Part shown: positions 45,901-55,664 of the stretch, piece by piece
Position numbering within the stretch: the first letter of the stretch is position 1
How the letters are laid out: each line of letters opens with the position of its first letter
Source: Rostrohypoxylon terebratum
Lineage: Eukaryota > Ascomycota > Sordariomycetes > Xylariales > Hypoxylaceae
Direction: 5' to 3'
NCBI GenBank assembly: GCA_022497145.1
Contig: MU385881.1
Coordinates: 1-64,000, forward strand
DNA: 64,000 nucleotides
Program-made: the position numbers and the translations under genes
Notes under the pieces: model-generated
The model's database searches: none
Told to the model about the DNA's origin: nothing
What the model saw: only the letters and a program-made list of their open reading frames with translations

Positions 45901-47085
45901 TACTGACCCCTTACGGAACCATGCGGCACGCAACGGAGGTAGTAAATAGCACCTCACGTGCGTCGACTGGCCCTACTCGCCCTAAATTGGTGTCGTGGAG
46001 TCCCTCAAACGTGACGATAGATCCACCAATGGGATTCCCAACACTTTATTTCACACTCCTAATTCGACACCTTCTCCAACCCCCTTCACAACTTCACGCC
46101 GTCTCATGAGAGTCCCATTGGAGGCTGAGAAGATACGTCACAAAAATCTCGTCACGCTACATAGCCGTTGTGCCGTTAAAGATAACATTATGGTTACTGA
46201 CGGCTACCGAGATGCTGTGCGACATGATAGACACGATGTACGACGCATAGAATGAATAATAAGTACTTAGTAGGTAGCCTGATGCAACCTGTCATATACC
46301 TATTCTCTATTTCCTATCGTAGCTCCCGCTGATCTCTAAAGAAGTCATCCATAAAAGAGAGCAGGCTGGCTGATCGAAGCTGATCGAGGTAGCATTAAGC
46401 TTTGGGGTGACTTGCAGAAGCTCTAGTTCGGGGTGGCCCAGCGAATAAGAGTTCCAAGGTTCTCGAGGCTCGGCGAATTTTGGTTCTCATCAGCACGTTA
46501 GCGGCTAATCATTGCTCTTTTGCGATTTTCTAGCCGAGTCTGCTCACAGCGTTCCCCAACATTCCCGCCGAGCCACCACATAATTCGCGGGAAAAAAAAA
46601 GTAATGATAAATCACACTTGCCATGAATTCGACTACGCAGCCGTTATCTAGCTCCTAGCCTTATTCCGAAGGTGCATTTCTGCGAGGGGGGACAGATCTA
46701 TTCCCCCTCATTCCCTAGGTTCCCCTGGCCATGGAAGAGATCCTCAGGATGCGGAGAGCCGGGTATCCGCATATTTTTAGGATCGTGGCTGACTTGGGTT
46801 CCTAAATGGGTGGAAAGTCGAAACCGCTGGATGAAAGGTCAGTTTGAAATAGACTGTAGACTTTATAAAACTGACTTCCTGGCCCCAAATGTCGATCCAT
46901 CTATTGTGTTCATATAGTACTATTAGTTGTAGGCTATTGACAAGATCAGGAAATCAGGGTGAATTTGGATATCCTCTATCCTCTATCCCCTTATATTTCA
47001 TATAGGGCTCTGGTAGTTCAGGCCTCACCTTTTCTCTTCTCTTGGTCCTCTCTCGTTTACCCTTGTCGTCTCTTGGTTGCCCACA
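42959..47085. other. Long intergenic region, no gene supported
   Basis: The largest gene-free stretch in the window, about 4.1 kb between two divergent secreted-enzyme genes (GH3 and lipase). Open frames are short, on both strands and unrecognised. Visible structure is limited to short repeats: ACTAAAACA and AGGAACTAT units at about 45632-45706, GCCCTT repeats near 45045-45060, and TAGGTA-type words at 44080-44130. It may hold promoters of both enzymes, decayed elements or lineage-specific genes I cannot recognise. Confidence 0.5.
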
Positions 47086-48306
47086 ATGAAGCAATTCAGT
47101 ATTGCTCTTGTCTCAGCCTTCGGTTTACTTGCTAATGCAAGCCCGGTTGCCCTATCCCGTCGCCTTCTGATAAATGATCGTGGTATGTCTTGTCTCATAA
47201 ACCCACACATTGAGCGAGAGTTAACATATGATTAGCTGCTGTTACTACCACCGAACTTGACACTCTTGAGTTCTTTGCTCAGTATGCTGGATCCTCATAC
47301 TGCAATAGCGAATCAGCTGTTGGTGATTCCGTCACTTGCTCAGACGACGCCTGCGATGATGTCGAGGAAGCAGGCGCCAAGATAGTAGGGACCTTCAGGT
47401 GAGACACCATTGTTATAATCACTTTTAGCCTCAGACATGTCTTACTGACTCTGAAGTAGCGGCGATCTGACTGATATCGAGGGCTATGTCGCATCAGACG
47501 ATACAAATAAGTTGATCGTAGCGTCCTTTCGAGGATCGTCGTCTATCCGGAACTGGATTGCCGAGTTAGTCTCCCCTGACTCCTATAAACTTGTTCATAT
47601 ACCTCTTATCTAACCACCTAAAAGTCTCTCCTTCGTTTTTGTACCCTGCGACCTGGTAAGCGGGTGCCTAGCGCACACCGGCTTCTTAGCAGCCTACAAG
47701 GAGATCGCCAAGGGCGTCTCCGCGGCCCTCAAGACCGCCGTAGCCGCGCAGCCTACCTACAAGATCGTGTTCACCGGGCACTCTCTTGGTGGCGCCGTAG
47801 CCACGGTAGCAGCTGCGTACGCGCGCAAGCAGGGCTACGCCGCGGACCTGTATACGTACGGCAGCCCGCGCGTCGGCAACGATGCCTTCGTGGACTTCGT
47901 GACCAACCAGACCGGTTCCGAATTCCGCGTCACGCACCTCGACGACCCCGTCCCACGCCTACCCCCAATCTTCCTAGATTACCGCCACGTCTCGCCCGAG
48001 TACTGGCTCTCGGACGGCACCGCGAACACTACGACCTACGCTGCTTCCGATATCAAGGTGTGCACCGGCTTCGCGAACACCAAATGCAACGCCGGAACCG
48101 GCGGCCTAGACATCGACGCGCATCTACACTACTTCGGCGCAATCAGCGGGTGCAACCCCGATGGCTTGCCCTGGAAGAGGGATGTCTCCGCGAACGCGAC
48201 GAGCTACATGGCGACTACGCCGTACGAGGATGTCAGCGACGAGGACCTGCAGACGAGACTTGAGGCCTGGATTGCCCAGGATAAGGAGTACGTGGCAAAG
48301 ATGTAA
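47086..48306 (+). CDS. Secreted class 3 lipase (alpha/beta hydrolase)
   Basis: Four exons, 47086-47182, 47236-47398, 47460-47564 and 47625-48306, 348 residues. The signal peptide [20 protein letters not shown] directs secretion, followed by a short pro-like segment. The family is Lipase_3 (triacylglycerol lipases and feruloyl esterases of the Thermomyces type). The catalytic triad is visible: Ser175 in GHSLGG, Asp in [12 protein letters not shown] and His in [26 protein letters not shown] and the VPCDLVSGC block match the oxyanion and core regions, with Cys residues suited to disulphides. Phases join at every intron. The substrate, fatty-acyl ester or feruloyl ester, cannot be settled from sequence. 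The fourth exon is notably GC-rich. Confidence 0.93.
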
Positions 48307-48756
48307 GAAGGATTTTGGTTTGCATTTACGTGATTTAATGGCATTTTGGATGATACCCATTTGGGGCATTAGCGGTATCTTGGGAGCATTTATTCACATA
48401 GGGACGGCGTATGAGTATTGTAATTATTATTGGATACCATGGGAGATGGAAAGAAACTTGGAAAGAGTGGGTTCCAAGGTTATGAGTTGGGCTTAAAATT
48501 CGACATGCACATATTTGGATACGCTTCTTCAAATACCTTTTTCTTTCTTGGTGATATGCCGTAATCACTTTGAATAGTATTGGTTTACTCTAGTCAACAA
48601 TAGCGTATACTCTATACTTCGTGCGACATATGTGCCTATATAGGTGCAATAACCAAAATGTGTCGAGTTGCCCTTGTATCCAAACCACCGGCTATATCTA
48701 AACTACCTATTCTATCCCATTTCGAACGCTTCTAAAACACCACACGCTTCACGAAA
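48307..48756. other. Convergent 3' flanks, no gene supported
   Basis: 450 bases between the lipase stop (plus) and the monooxygenase stop (minus). AT-rich, no recognisable coding sequence. Confidence 0.5.
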
Positions 48757-50328
48757 TCAACTAGCAACATCATCTACGCTCCCTGCCCCCTTTGGTTCGT
48801 ACACGAATCCCAATTCAGCTAAGGTCTTGGCACTCTTTCCCGTCTTCTCGAACTGCATCTTCGCCTCGATATATATACCTCTCTGCCAAAGCAGCTCCCC
48901 GTCCCAATACGGCGGTTCTTTGCCCCCCGTCACACCACCACCATCTCTCATAACCCAATCGTGCAACTCGTTGATATACTGCCCATCCCCGCCCTTCGGG
49001 AAGACGTGGTACTTCCCCGGGTTCGTCCTATCGCCATCCTCACGCTCCATCTCCTCAAGCGCGGAGCGCGGGGGCAAGGGTAGCGTGTTCGACCACAGAC
49101 GCGCGAGAACCGAGCCCTGCGCCTCGGTCAGCGGGAAGGGGATGACTTTGATAGGCAGGCCGGGGAAAGCCAGGGTCGGGTGGTTGATATGCAGGAAATG
49201 CTTCGCGAGGCCGAAGACGCGGCGCCCGTCTGTGACGAGGGTCGGGTCGGCGAGGGTGGTCAGGAAAGGGAAGGTGAACAGGTAGCCCGTGCAGAAGAGG
49301 ACTACGTCGACGTCTTTTTCGATGATTGTGGGTTTCTCGGTTGTGTCTGTCTTGGTGGGCTTTCTATCCCCATCTTCGTCTTCGTTTTCTAAAGGGTAAA
49401 ATTCAATTCCCCTTTCCTCGACTAGGAAGCGTTTTATCTGGCCGACCTGCACAAATTTCCCGGCGCCGAAATGTTCTAATGCTTCTTCTGTTGCGCCTTC
49501 GCGCGCCGAGACAATCAGCGGCGTTTGCGACACCCGACGGATTTGCGCTGCGATATCGAGACCTGAAGCGCCGGTACCCACAACCACGACTTTCTTCCCC
49601 TTGTAGCTCTCCGCATTCCTGTAAAGTTTCGAGTGCGAAATAACATTTGGGTGTGCCTTATGGAAGGCCTTGATATCCTCAATCCCATCCGGAATATACG
49701 GCGTGGAATAATGTCCCGAAGCGACCACCACCGCATCATAAACCTCTTTATTCTTCTCCCTCGTAACTAAGTTCGTAGTACTAACATCCCACTGATCGCG
49801 CTCCTCCCAAGGCTTCTGCGCATTCTTCTCGCGCAGCGCGATATCCGTAACCTGCGTCGAGAACTTGATAGCATGCCTCACATCCTTCGCGTACCTGACA
49901 AGATACTCCAGCACATCCTCTCTCCTAGGAAAGATCTCGCACCCCTCTCTGAACTCGCAGTCCGAGTACTTCATGATGGTATGCGGAATATTCGTGTTCA
50001 GCTCATCGTACATCGGCGACGGGAAAAGCGGCTTCCCCCTCCCCTCCCCATCTCCATCTTCTCCATCGACAAAAACCGGCTGCTCCAACCACCCCGGAAA
50101 CGCCGTCGTCTGCGGGACAGGCAGCTCCCCCCGCGGCCTCGGCACAGCGCAATAATTCCACACCCCGCCCACCTCAGCCTGCTGCTCGAAGACGTCGACT
50201 TTCGGAAACGCGCCCTGCGCCAGCAGATACCTCGCCACCGCAAGCCCGCTGGGCCCCGCGCCCACGACCGCGATCCTCCGGACGTCGAACCTCGGCGGCT
50301 GCGGCGGCGAGGGCGAAGTCGAGCCCAT
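48757..50328 (-). CDS. Flavin-containing monooxygenase (FMO-like)
   Basis: Single exon, 523 residues. The FAD-binding signature IAVVGAGPSGLAVARYLL is at about residues 18-35. An NADPH-binding motif, VVVVGTGASGLDIAAQI, sits in the middle. The late motif VVLFCTGYLFTFPFL corresponds to the conserved ATGY-type segment of FMOs and N-hydroxylating enzymes. These enzymes use NADPH and O2 to oxygenate soft nucleophiles such as amines or thiols; yeast Fmo1 makes disulphides for ER folding. No signal peptide or C-terminal membrane anchor is apparent. It runs convergently with the lipase; a shared role is not implied. Family is firm, substrate unknown. Confidence 0.92.
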   Translation of the reverse strand: MGSTSPSPPQPPRFDVRRIAVVGAGPSGLAVARYLLAQGAFPKVDVFEQQAEVGGVWNYCAVPRPRGELPVPQTTAFPGWLEQPVFVDGEDGDGEGRGKPLFPSPMYDELNTNIPHTIMKYSDCEFREGCEIFPRREDVLEYLVRYAKDVRHAIKFSTQVTDIALREKNAQKPWEERDQWDVSTTNLVTREKNKEVYDAVVVASGHYSTPYIPDGIEDIKAFHKAHPNVISHSKLYRNAESYKGKKVVVVGTGASGLDIAAQIRRVSQTPLIVSAREGATEEALEHFGAGKFVQVGQIKRFLVEERGIEFYPLENEDEDGDRKPTKTDTTEKPTIIEKDVDVVLFCTGYLFTFPFLTTLADPTLVTDGRRVFGLAKHFLHINHPTLAFPGLPIKVIPFPLTEAQGSVLARLWSNTLPLPPRSALEEMEREDGDRTNPGKYHVFPKGGDGQYINELHDWVMRDGGGVTGGKEPPYWDGELLWQRGIYIEAKMQFEKTGKSAKTLAELGFVYEPKGAGSVDDVAS

Positions 50329-51272
50329 GTTAGATTGGAAGACGGGTAGTACCTAATTAATCTCAAACACGGCTTGTGTGATGCAGGTGCGGGTGCGGAT
50401 GCGGGGTGGGGAAGTTCCGGATAGGCGGAGATGTGCGGAAAAAAAGCCGCGTCAAAGTATATTCCAAGTAGCACCTACTTCGTATTGGAAACAGTACCTA
50501 TAATCTCCAATCGTCCCTGTACGACATAGATCAGTAATCCCTCAACAAATTCAAAGAAGCAAAACCTATCTACAATCTACCATCTACGATAAAAAAGTAA
50601 AAAAAAAATCTACAAACGCTCAGGCTTATAAGAGAACCCGTCGCACCAGACAAAAGTTCTTATCTAGCAGATAGAACTAGCGGGAGAACGGAAAAAAATG
50701 GCGTGACACGATTATCGGTGGATCACGGGTTGAGAGAAGGCGAGAAAAAAAAGGTGATGGCGCAATTCCAATTCTACTACTTAACTACGGTGGGACCGAT
50801 CGATGTGCTGAGCGCCGGCGCCGGAATGTCTAAACCCACCTAGTAGGTAGGTATCTATAAGTTCAATTTCTAGATAATCTAGGGAGCCGGGGATCATTTG
50901 CATTCTGTGGTTGTTCCTGCAGACTGTGAAGTAACCGCGCGCCTGACTGACTATTTACAAATTGCCGTGATGCTATCTATGGATATGTAGAGGTGAAAAT
51001 GGTGTGAGGCATCTAGTCATAGTACAGCCTTAGAGTAGAAGTCATCACTCTTCATAGCCTCCTTCGTTGTCTCGTAGCTCATTAAGCAAAGTCTGGGATG
51101 CCGGCGTTTGTGACGCCTTACCAACCTTGCTAATCTAGTAGCGGCAATCTTTGCAAATACACCCATTTCTTGCCACGATGTGTTCTGGGATAAAGGTTTA
51201 TGCCACGCGTCCGCACATGCTTTGGCGTACGTAGGCTCTGTACGGACGAGGGAAGAGATTATGAAGGCGTAT
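50329..51272. other. Intergenic, no gene supported
   Basis: About 940 bases between the monooxygenase start and the RAD7 stop, both on minus. It should contain the monooxygenase promoter and RAD7 3' UTR. A CACCTAGTAGGTAGGTATC run is at 50838-50856. No coding sequence is recognisable. Confidence 0.5.
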
Positions 51273-51391
51273 TTAGTCTTTGGTGCCTAAGGTCTTCATA
51301 CCTCTCGCGTTCGGGACGCCGATTAGGACTTTGCCGCGGGGTACTCGCGGATTACTGACCTATAAAACAAAATGTTAGCGGCGTCAAGACA

Positions 51392-51424
<33 letters not shown>

Positions 51425-53224
51425 AGAAAGAGATACGGGAGGTAGGTTACATACCTTCATACAACCAAAGACGTTCAGCTTCTGCAGCTTTGGACAGCTT
51501 TGGTAGATCAATCCTACAATGAAGTCCGTCACAGCTTCGCAGAAGCTAATCTCCATGTCCACAAGGTCAGGATATCTCTTGTCAGAAGCAAAGACCTCCT
51601 CAAAGGCTTGTGAAGAGAGGTACTGGCAACCGTGAAGATTCAATTTCTTCAGTTTGTGCCCAGAGTGGCTCATCATAGCTTTGAAGCCGCTCGAATGGAG
51701 ACCAATTTTGCCAGGATTGCCTTCTTCAATGTCTTCATTTGTCATCGGGAAGCTTTTCTCAAAGTCGATTACCCGAAGAGCCTTGTTCTTCCACCCTGTG
51801 AACAGCTCGGTAAATCCCGCGTCAGTCATGGCTTCGCTATGCGTGATGCGAAGTTTGGAGAGCTGGGTACAATTCTTGTGAATCGCTTCAAGCAATCCAT
51901 CACCGACGTATGGTACCATTCGGATGGAGAAGGTCTGTAAATTCTTGCCTAGATGCTCTATGATATTGACATAGGCTAGAGTTCTGGTGTCTTGGACAAG
52001 GTGAAGACTGACGTGTTGGAGACTCGGAGTACAAGCAACATACTTCAAGTCCTCATTCGAGATTCCTTGATTATGGCAGATCTTCAGACGCTCTAGAGAT
52101 GAGCAGGATTCACTGATAGTCTGTATGACGCCAACATTGAATTGCTTGTCCGTGAAGTATACGCGCAAACTCTTTAGATCTTTTCCCTTGGCGAGCAAGT
52201 AATTTCGCCAACAGCTTTCGGTCAAGAGATTTGCACCGGCAAGATACAAGTGCTCCAGAGAAAGTTCACGCCCGGTGAGATATTCCATAACCTCGTCTCT
52301 GAACTGAATTGCGTTGTATAGCTTGAGTCCTTTGATTGTAGGGCAAACCTGGAAAATTCGAATAAAGTGGTCTTTCTCCAGTTTAGATGCATCGTATATG
52401 GAAACATTCTCTGGCTGGCACTGAATGAAGAGTTCTAACGTTTCTGGGCTCATCAGACGACGCTTAGACAGCATTCTTGCAATACGATCGACAGCCACGG
52501 GAGGAAGGTCGCCGAAAGAGTCGGCGAGGCTGATGTTAGCCGCGATAGTTTCGACACAAAGCGTCACAAGGGATTTCGTTCCGACGCCAAAACCGCCTAG
52601 TCGCTTTTTCCCTTTAGTCTTAGGACGTCCCACAGAACCATTCGTAGCATTCTTGGTCTTCTTTTTTCCATCGTCCTCATCTGCTAGGTTCTTGCCGCAC
52701 TTTGGGCAAACTAGACCTCCGTTGGGACCGGCGCGCGTATAAGGGGTTACCGTGAACCGTTTCTGGCAAATCTCACAGTTGTCGGTCTGCCCAGGCATAA
52801 AGTCTTTCAGTACTGCCTTAGATCGCTTTCGGTCGGACATCAAGATCTCACGGGCAATTTCGTCATCGTCCTTGCCCGAATCCTTTTCAAATCGGCGTGC
52901 CTTCTTGAACTCCTTGGTAAGCTTGATCTTGTGTATCTCATGGAGTTCTTTACGTTTTCGCTTGCGCGCTTCTGCTGCGCTGAGACCTCGGAAGGTAGAA
53001 GAAGGGCCAGCTACGTCTTGCTGTTCACTGTCCACGACTTCGACTTCCTCGTCATCTTGGTCGTTCACTGCTGAACTCTGCGCGTGACCTGCAGTTTCTG
53101 CTGCTGCCTCTGCATCTTGCACACGACGTTGATGTGCGGAAGCAATCGCACTTGCACTGATGTTATTCTCCCGCAGGAAGCTCGATAGAGCAGACCCGCC
53201 CCTTCCCCCACGTTGACGAACCAT
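51273..53224 (-). CDS. RAD7: DNA repair protein Rad7
   Basis: Two exons, 53224-51455 and 51359-51273, 618 residues. Rad7 joins Rad16 (and Abf1 in yeast) in the complex that starts global-genome nucleotide excision repair of non-transcribed DNA; Rad7-Rad16 is also part of a Cullin3-type ubiquitin ligase. The N terminus (RGGRGGSALSSFLRENNIS) is the typical Rad7 start. A Cys-pair zinc-binding motif, CEICQKRF followed by CPKCGK, lies at about residues 149-178. The second half is made of leucine-rich repeats (LKICHNQGISNEDLKYVACT and others). The short last exon encodes VSNPRVPRGKVLIGVPNAR, a conserved C-terminal block; a model without it would end in intron sequence. The intron carries a CCTG repeat. 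Head to head with RAD16 to the right. Confidence 0.95.
51386..51424. repeat. CAGG microsatellite in RAD7 intron
   Basis: About eight tandem copies of a 4-base unit (CAGG on plus, CCTG on the coding strand), inside the 95-base RAD7 intron between the donor and the GCTAAC branch site. Copy-number change would alter intron length but not the protein. Confidence 0.85.
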
Positions 53225-54055
53225 TGGTGAGGAATTGATGAAAGTTGATGATGAATGGATTTTGGCGTCAAGTAAACTTGACGAAGAAAGATGTTGGGGG
53301 CACTTAATACCCGATCGTAACTATCAACAATGATAATGTGGCCGGGCAGTCAAACGGGTCCTTGTATTGAAAAAGATCTTTGTTGGGCACCGCTGTTACC
53401 TGAGAGAATCATAGGTGTTTGTTGTATTCGGAATGGTATTACTCAGTTCATCTATCTATACGAAGTTGAGATAGACTGGGGAGAGAGACACACATGTGCA
53501 TAAACAAACGAACCCGGTATTGAGAGGTGAAAAGTGGGATGTGGAAATGGGTCGCGGGAGGGAAAAGCAAAAGTGATGATGAAAGTGACGGCTTGAATGG
53601 TGGATGTAAAAGTAAAAGTAAAAGTAAAAAATAAAAAAAGAAAAGAAAAAGAAAGTGTAGGTCCTAGACTCCTAGGTCCTTGGTAGGTATAGGTATCGTA
53701 TTGTATTATATTGTATGTACAATACAATACAATACAATGAACGCGGTCGTCGCTGGCTGCGCGTTAAGTGATTTCCTTTTAGGGAGTGTTTAATGGACTT
53801 TTAGCGTGCTTGCCTGCTGCAAGCACCCGCCTGCTCCGGTTACGCCGAGGGGTTGATGGGGTTGATGGAGTTGATGGGGGTCACCGCGGGGGTCTTTCCT
53901 TTTCCCTGCTGTTTGTACTGGCCATGTAACAGAAGGAGCCGGCAACTAGCGGGTACCTGCAAGAAATTTAATTGACGATTCTTTACTCTTATTGGGTGAT
54001 AACAGGGTCAACTCTTTCTTTTCACTACATAGTACTAGCCTCTAGGTACTAGGTA
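53225..54055. other. Left part of RAD7/RAD16 intergenic region
   Basis: About 830 bases with the RAD7 promoter. It holds GTAAAA repeats near 53605-53630, AATAC repeats at about 53717-53737, and GTTGATGG repeats near 53852-53878. No coding sequence is recognisable. Confidence 0.5.
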
Positions 54056-54975
54056 GCGTTCTGCATTTTATTATACGTATAGTATTATACCGTATAATAC
54101 AATGTATAATATAGTATAATAGGCCATTATACGTATAACGGAATCGGCGAAACTTTCCGGCCCCGCTTTAACGGGATTATTCAATTAAAGTATCCACCCG
54201 CTACCCCAAAAGAGGTATAACCTAGGTACATATAATTACATACAAACTAATATGGCGTTAAATGTATCTTTTTCCACGATGTCCTCCTTCAACTTTAATC
54301 AATTATTCCACGCTTAATACTACTTCAAAATCTTTATTATTATATATTATTTGAAGCCCTCAATTAGCTGAATCGAACGATTCCAGTTGCATTACTTGGA
54401 ACGCATTCTGTAGTATGGAAGCTTTAGTTGAAGTTAGAGGTCTCGTTAAAACGCAATCTCAAGCCCTGAATCAAAGCCCTCTTTCCAGCTCCCAACAACG
54501 TATCCATTTATGGGACTACAGCAATGCAATTCAATCTTCAATTACAGCTAACCAAGCGCTTTCAAAAGATCATAATTATTTAGTTTTTGGACCTATTTTG
54601 ATGGCTTTATAATTGATTAAACGCAATCATGGTGTTTCGAACGCGGTAGCACCCTTTTTAGTGTATACCAGGTTTTCTCAAAATAGCCTCGATTTCTTAG
54701 ACCCACCCAGTTTCTTGGCAAAAAAAGTCTCCAAACGGGAATTTTATTGAATAATAAATTAACAAAAATCTAAATGCAATTAAAAATAAGTAAAATAAGT
54801 TTAAACCGTTGAGTAATTTCATAATCAAATAGTTTTAATTAGTGAAAATAAAAAATGCGGCCTCTATAAGCCATTATATTTGTATAATACGCATTTAATA
54901 TGGTATAGTAAAATGTATAATGGTATTATACTATTATACGGTATAATAGTCTATTATACGTATAATGCAGAACCC
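54056..54975. mobile_element. Non-autonomous TIR element with TA target site
   Basis: A 920-base AT-rich block bounded by inverted termini. Left end GCGTTCTGCATT (54056-54067) matches the right end, read inward as GGGTTCTGCATT, at 11 of 12 bases. Both ends then carry the palindromic ATTATACGTAT/TATTATACCGTATAATA words within the next 45 bases. TA dinucleotides flank the element (54054-54055 and 54976-54977), consistent with a Tc1/mariner or pogo-like TA target duplication. The interior has one 65-codon open frame at 54415-54612 with no recognisable transposase motif, so the element is a MITE-like or decayed copy needing a transposase from elsewhere. It inserted between RAD7 and RAD16. The TIR and TA pattern is seen directly; the superfamily is inferred. 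Confidence 0.75.
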
Positions 54976-55664
54976 TAGTACTAGGTGCTGTAACTATTGT
55001 ACTGTAACTACCAGGGCCTACTTCCGTACCCCTACAGCCCTAACTGCCTAACTGCCTAGCTGCCTAGCGATGATTCAAGTCACGGGCTTGCGTGTAGTAG
55101 TCGCGCCGACGCTGTGAACCTTCACTAGAAGTCTTCTTTCTTTCCTTTTTTCAAGACACTTTGGGAGTCGCCACGCCTCTTCATTGGCATTCACGACTTC
55201 ATGATTTTAATTTTAGAGTTTTCATCTTTGATCCCTGAAACTTTTTCTTTTTCCCTTCCTTCACCCATTCTCTAATTCTCTCATCCACAACCCACTCTAT
55301 TGTTCTCGTCTTTATCACCCTCAAGGTTCTTTTCTTTAATACTACTTCATACCTCAAGATACAATCTCGTTTTCTGAGGTTCGTCAATATTTTGTGCACC
55401 ATCACCGGTGCGATTAATCTTGACCTTGAACCTGGTAGAAGAAGAAGAAACCTCAAACCAATCAAGCCTACGTACGATATCTGAACTCGAGAGGTTACCA
55501 TTAGGTTTTCACTTAATTCCTCGTCGCATTCAATTCAGCACACTTCCTCACTCTAAACTTCTAGAATATCGTCATCCCGTTATCCAACTACAGCCTCATC
55601 TTTTCGTCATACACAACATTACTACGACATCACTATTGCCATTGATTCTCGCCTTTAGGTCGTA
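54976..55664 (+). promoter_or_regulatory. RAD16 upstream region
   Basis: About 690 bases directly before the RAD16 ATG, expected to hold its promoter and 5' leader. It is pyrimidine-rich near 55230-55340. No defined factor site can be called with confidence, and short frames across it are unrecognised. Confidence 0.4.

Noticed and set aside
46430..46475. tRNA-like string TGGCCCAGCGAATAAG with GGTTCTCGAGGC
   Set aside because: The B box does not match and no cloverleaf forms.
54240..54800. AT-rich block considered as a mitochondrial DNA insertion with a 65-codon gene
   Set aside because: Inverted termini and flanking TA explain the block as a transposable element; the open frame has no recognisable mitochondrial protein.
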